Below, in pieces: positions 60,731-64,000 of a DNA stretch of 64,000 nt (position 1 is its first letter; each line of letters begins with the position of its first letter). Source of the DNA: Dromiciops gliroides (lineage: Eukaryota > Chordata > Mammalia > Microbiotheria > Microbiotheriidae); contig NC_057862.1 of NCBI RefSeq assembly GCF_019393635.1, positions 93,095,659 to 93,159,658 of the forward strand. Direction: 5' to 3'. The position numbers were made by a program, and so were the translations under genes. The notes under the pieces are model-generated. The model saw nothing but the letters and a program-made list of their open reading frames with translations. It searched no databases and was not told the origin of the DNA.

Positions 60731-62219
60731 TAAAATGTGTTCATTAAAAAATAAAATATGCCACTTTATAATCTATTGAATTAGCTATCATTGGAAGAAT
60801 CTGAGTAGAAGCTGAATGTCTATTCTTTAAGAATGCTATAGATAGGATCCTGGTTTGGTGGACTAGATAAAATCTAAGATCCCTTTTACTTCCAAGACTC
60901 TTCTCTAGCTTTTAAAATTCCACAAGAGTTTTACACCAAGAGAAAATTAGGGAAATGCTTTCCAAGGGAGCAAAGAGAATGGAATAGAAAAAAAAAAGTC
61001 AGAAGGTACATAAAAATCTATAAGATAAGAAATGACCTGTTCAAGCAAGAAAACCAACTAAATTGTGGAATATCCTTCCAGAAAAAAAAAATGTTGGTAC
61101 ATGAAAACTGTCTCTTCATTGAAAGTTTGCCTGGAAATGGTACAAAAGGGTATAACACTGGAGGGAATCATGACCAGGAGATTTAATTCCTCTACCATAA
61201 ATGATTCATGTAACAGTAAAGTCTTATTATATATTTAGAAGGATATGATCTACATGCTTAAATAAATATTACTTTTTTCCCTTAAAGATACAGATAAGAC
61301 TTCTTGAAATTCCCAAATGCTATGACTTTTGGAAAGTTTCCAAAATCACAAAAATACCTTATATGAACAAAACTAGTATCATCAGAGAACATGTCAGTCA
61401 TGATTTCTATTAAACATAAGTTGCCATGATTTGTTTCATTTCAGGTGATGTATCCAGAGAGTTGAAAAGTCTTCAAATTAAATAATCATCTCATTTTGAT
61501 AAACAAATCTAAACTGATAATCCCTGAGGGCAATAGTATCCAATCATTTCAAGACTTTGCCTTACGTTTTCTTGGCCCCTTTCCTAATATTTTTGTCCTT
61601 TCCCTCCCCTTTCTCTTAGTTCATATCTGAGCTTTGAGAATATCCTCCTCCTCTCTCCTTTCTATTATTCCCTAGGCCATAAAGCATTTGTCAACTCTCC
61701 CTCTAACTGAGCAAAATTTGGCGGGATTTCCTTCAGAATTATTGATGCCTCCTCTGATTCGGCCAGAGGGATTAACCATAATAGGACACAAAATGCTCCC
61801 TCCTTCTGAAAAGAAAATTGAATACTTGGATGATAGCATCAGATAGAAATAATATTAGCGTATAATCATGTTTGAGACCTGACACATCCTGTTTTATTCA
61901 AGAGAAAGAATGATATTTTTTCTTTATGAAGAGCTCACCATGTGCTATGGAACCTATAACAAATGCTTCTTGTTGTCATGGAGCTTACACACTGAATATT
62001 GCCAGTTAGCAGTCTTATTATTTAACAAAACGCTTCTTGTAAAAATAATGGAGGGTGTAGCAAAGACTGTACAGTTAGATGTGGGGTTGGGTTCTCAAAG
62101 ACAATGCCAGGTCCTGCTGAGCTAGAAAGCTTTGTGGATAGGCCTGGCAACAGACTCAGTGTCTGTCATCCAAAGACTGGCCCAACTAAATTTGGAGAGG
62201 CTCCTCACCAGAAGGTTGG
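60731..62219. other. no recognisable feature
   Basis: Mostly unique. A MIR-like tail may lie at about 60840-60930. No gene recognised. Confidence 0.4.
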
Positions 62220-62600
62220 CCACTAGGTAGTGGATTTTTTTTTTTTTTTGGCTAGAACAACCCACAAAGCCCATTTACAAAAGCCCATGCCTCAAGGGCT
62301 ACAATATGCCTTGGTAAAGGAAACACCTACTACATAAGTGAAATCACAGAATTGAGTTAATGAAATCACAACATCAAAATGAGTCAGGATTACGTAGGAA
62401 AAATAATTTTCATTCCTACCTACTACCCAGTGATAAAAACAAAGTATGTTGAAGTGGATAATGCTTTTGAAGACCTAGGCTGCAATGCTGTGTGACTTTG
62501 AATAAGCCTTTTCTCTTTTTTCTGGACTTCAGGTTCAACTTCTATTTTTTTAAAATGGGGGGTTAAACTGGATGATCTCCAAAATCCCTTCCAGCCTAAA
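62220..62600. repeat. decayed core-SINE tail and a MIR-type fragment
   Basis: 62310-62365 carries the marsupial core-SINE tail pattern (GTAAAGGAAACACCTACTAC...GTGAAATCACAGAA). 62450-62600 is plus-strand MIR (GTGTGACTTTGAATAAGCCT, TAAACTGGATGATCTCC). Confidence 0.5.
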
Positions 62601-62663
62601 CAGTATGTAATAAATGGGAAAGAGTTCTTAATGCATCCTTGCACTTTAAAATTCATCCTTCTT

Positions 62664-62801
62664 GGGGCAGCTAGGTGGCGCAGTGGATAAAGCACCGGCC
62701 CAGGATTCAGGAGAACCTGAGTTCAAATTCGACCTCAGACACTTGACACTTACTAGCTGTGTGACCTTGGGCAAGTCACTTAACCCTCATTGCCCCCCCC
62801 C
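62664..62801 (+). mobile_element. A-tailed tRNA-derived SINE, subtype B
   Basis: GGGGCAGCTAGGTGGCGCAG head and CCCTCATTGCCCCCCCC end with almost no A-tail left. Confidence 0.9.
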
Positions 62802-62909
62802 AAATGCTGTTACATTGAATTATCTCAACTTTGCATTTTATATTCTTTGCATTATATTACTGGAATACTCTATTCTTTAGAGTTACCAGGAACTAAAGAG
62901 TATGTAGAG

Positions 62910-63860
62910 TAATAATGTAATTGAGATTTATATAGTAATAAATACTTTCATATGCAAACTCCTATTTGTGCCTTATAATGACAATGTAAGTGGGAGAAGA
63001 ATTATTATTCTCATAATAGAGATGAAGAAATTGAGGCTAAGAGGTTAGGTGACCTGGGTGATAAATGACAGAACCTTAACTCAAACATACCAACAAATAA
63101 ACATAAGGTACAAATTATATTATTGAATTATACATAGCCATAAGCATATATTTCTCTCTTCAAAAATATGTGTGTATATACAGACAATTTATGAACAATG
63201 CTCAAAAAAAAGACTTCTTTTTCACACAACCAAGTGATTAAAGCTCATCTAAGGCCCTCAGTTCTCCTAATTCTCTCCACAAATTTCACATCAACCAGTC
63301 TCTCAGGGGTTATAACAGCTTCAATTTTCTCATCTGTAAAATTGGTATAATCATAATCATAATAACCTACTTGAAAGAGTTGTTGGGCAGATCAAATGAG
63401 ATAACATTGAGTTTTTTGCAAACTTTAATTTAGGAATTAAGGAACTATATTTAAAAACTAAAGATGGAGAGATGAGGGAGCCAAAAAAGATAGTGATGAG
63501 TATAATTTGCTACATGAATGCTAGCTATTATTCTTCAGTTGGAAGGCACCCAGGGTCATCTCAGGAGTAATTCCCCATCTCATGTAAGAAGGAAGGAAGA
63601 AAATGAGCATCTATTAAACTCCTACTATTTACCAGGCACTATGATAGGTATTTTTACAAATATTATCTCATTTGGTCCTCATAACAATTCTGTCTCTGGG
63701 AGGTAGGTGCTATTATTATTTTCATTTTATATTTAAGAAAAATGAGGCAAAAAGAAGTTAGGCAACTTGCCCAACTAGTAAGTATCTGAGGTTGGATTTG
63801 AATTCATGTTTTCTTGACTTCAGTCCCAGCGTTCTATTCACTATACCACTTAGCTACTTC
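62910..63860. repeat. three MIR-type fragments
   Basis: 62910-63090 antisense (ATAATAGAGATGAAGAAATT), 63320-63430 sense (TTTTCTCATCTGTAAAATTG), 63605-63860 antisense and nearly full length (ACTATTTACCAGGCACTATG to TTCTATTCACTATACCACTT). Confidence 0.68.
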
Positions 63861-64000
63861 ATATAGATCCAGGTCACACAAAAAAAATCTAAAACAGCTC
63901 ATTTCTCAAGAGACCAAAACTATATAGATACTATCATTAGTAATACATAGGCTTCTAGATTTATTAAAAAAAATCAGCCAACTAAATTAAAGAAGGAGGT

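Overview
The window looks like AT-rich intergenic (or deep intronic) DNA from a marsupial, most likely an Australasian lineage. The evidence is the repeat spectrum: 18 copies of a short tRNA-derived, A-tailed SINE (WSINE1/WALLSI-like), about nine longer tRNA-derived SINEs with an RTE-type tail (Mar1-like), many MIR-type core-SINE fragments, long stretches of L2 and CR1 LINE 3' ends, and L1 copies of the marsupial type. No opossum-type SINE1 copies were recognised. I found no multi-exon host gene, no functional RNA gene, no CRISPR array and no operon-like structure.

Gene-derived content is three processed retrocopies. (1) An almost complete copy of ATP5F1B (mitochondrial ATP synthase beta subunit) lies on the minus strand at 8664-10409. 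It has a 16-bp target-site duplication, a poly(A) tract and a polyadenylation signal. A 503-codon frame covers the whole mature protein, and a frameshift separates it from the first 22 codons. (2) A full-length RPS15A copy lies on the plus strand at 27893-28371 with one nonsense codon. (3) A decayed 7SL (signal recognition particle) RNA copy lies at 27172-27447.

Layout. 0-4.9 kb holds two solo-LTR-like fossils that share an end block, SINEs, and an L1 3' fragment carrying a SINE. 6-15 kb is a deep nest. An old plus-strand L1 is split by L2 material. Beside it a minus-strand L1 (target-site duplication at 7956/14971) has been split by the ATP5F1B retrocopy and by a nearly 4-kb half-LINE (5' UTR plus ORF1, without the bulk of ORF2). 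The half-LINE was itself hit by another L1 3' end and two SINEs. 18.4-21 kb is a second, older half-LINE. 22-31 kb is a mosaic of MIR, CR1, L2 and SINE copies with the RPS15A and 7SL copies. 32 kb holds an isolated, better preserved reverse-transcriptase C-terminus of RTE-like type. 33-43 kb is mainly L2 and MIR, including a 1.5-kb L2 with a readable catalytic region. 43-50.4 kb is the most repeat-poor part and the best place to look for conserved non-coding DNA. 50.4-64 kb returns to nested SINE/MIR/L2 and contains an unexplained inverted repeat at 56.9-57.3 kb.

The elements are linked by retrotransposition: L1-type target-site duplications (often beginning with A-runs) flank L1s, A-tailed SINEs and gene retrocopies alike, and the nesting gives a relative time order. 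I did not find a new functional system. The best leads are the ATP5F1B open frame, the two ORF2-less L1-type elements, the RTE-like fragment and the inverted repeat.
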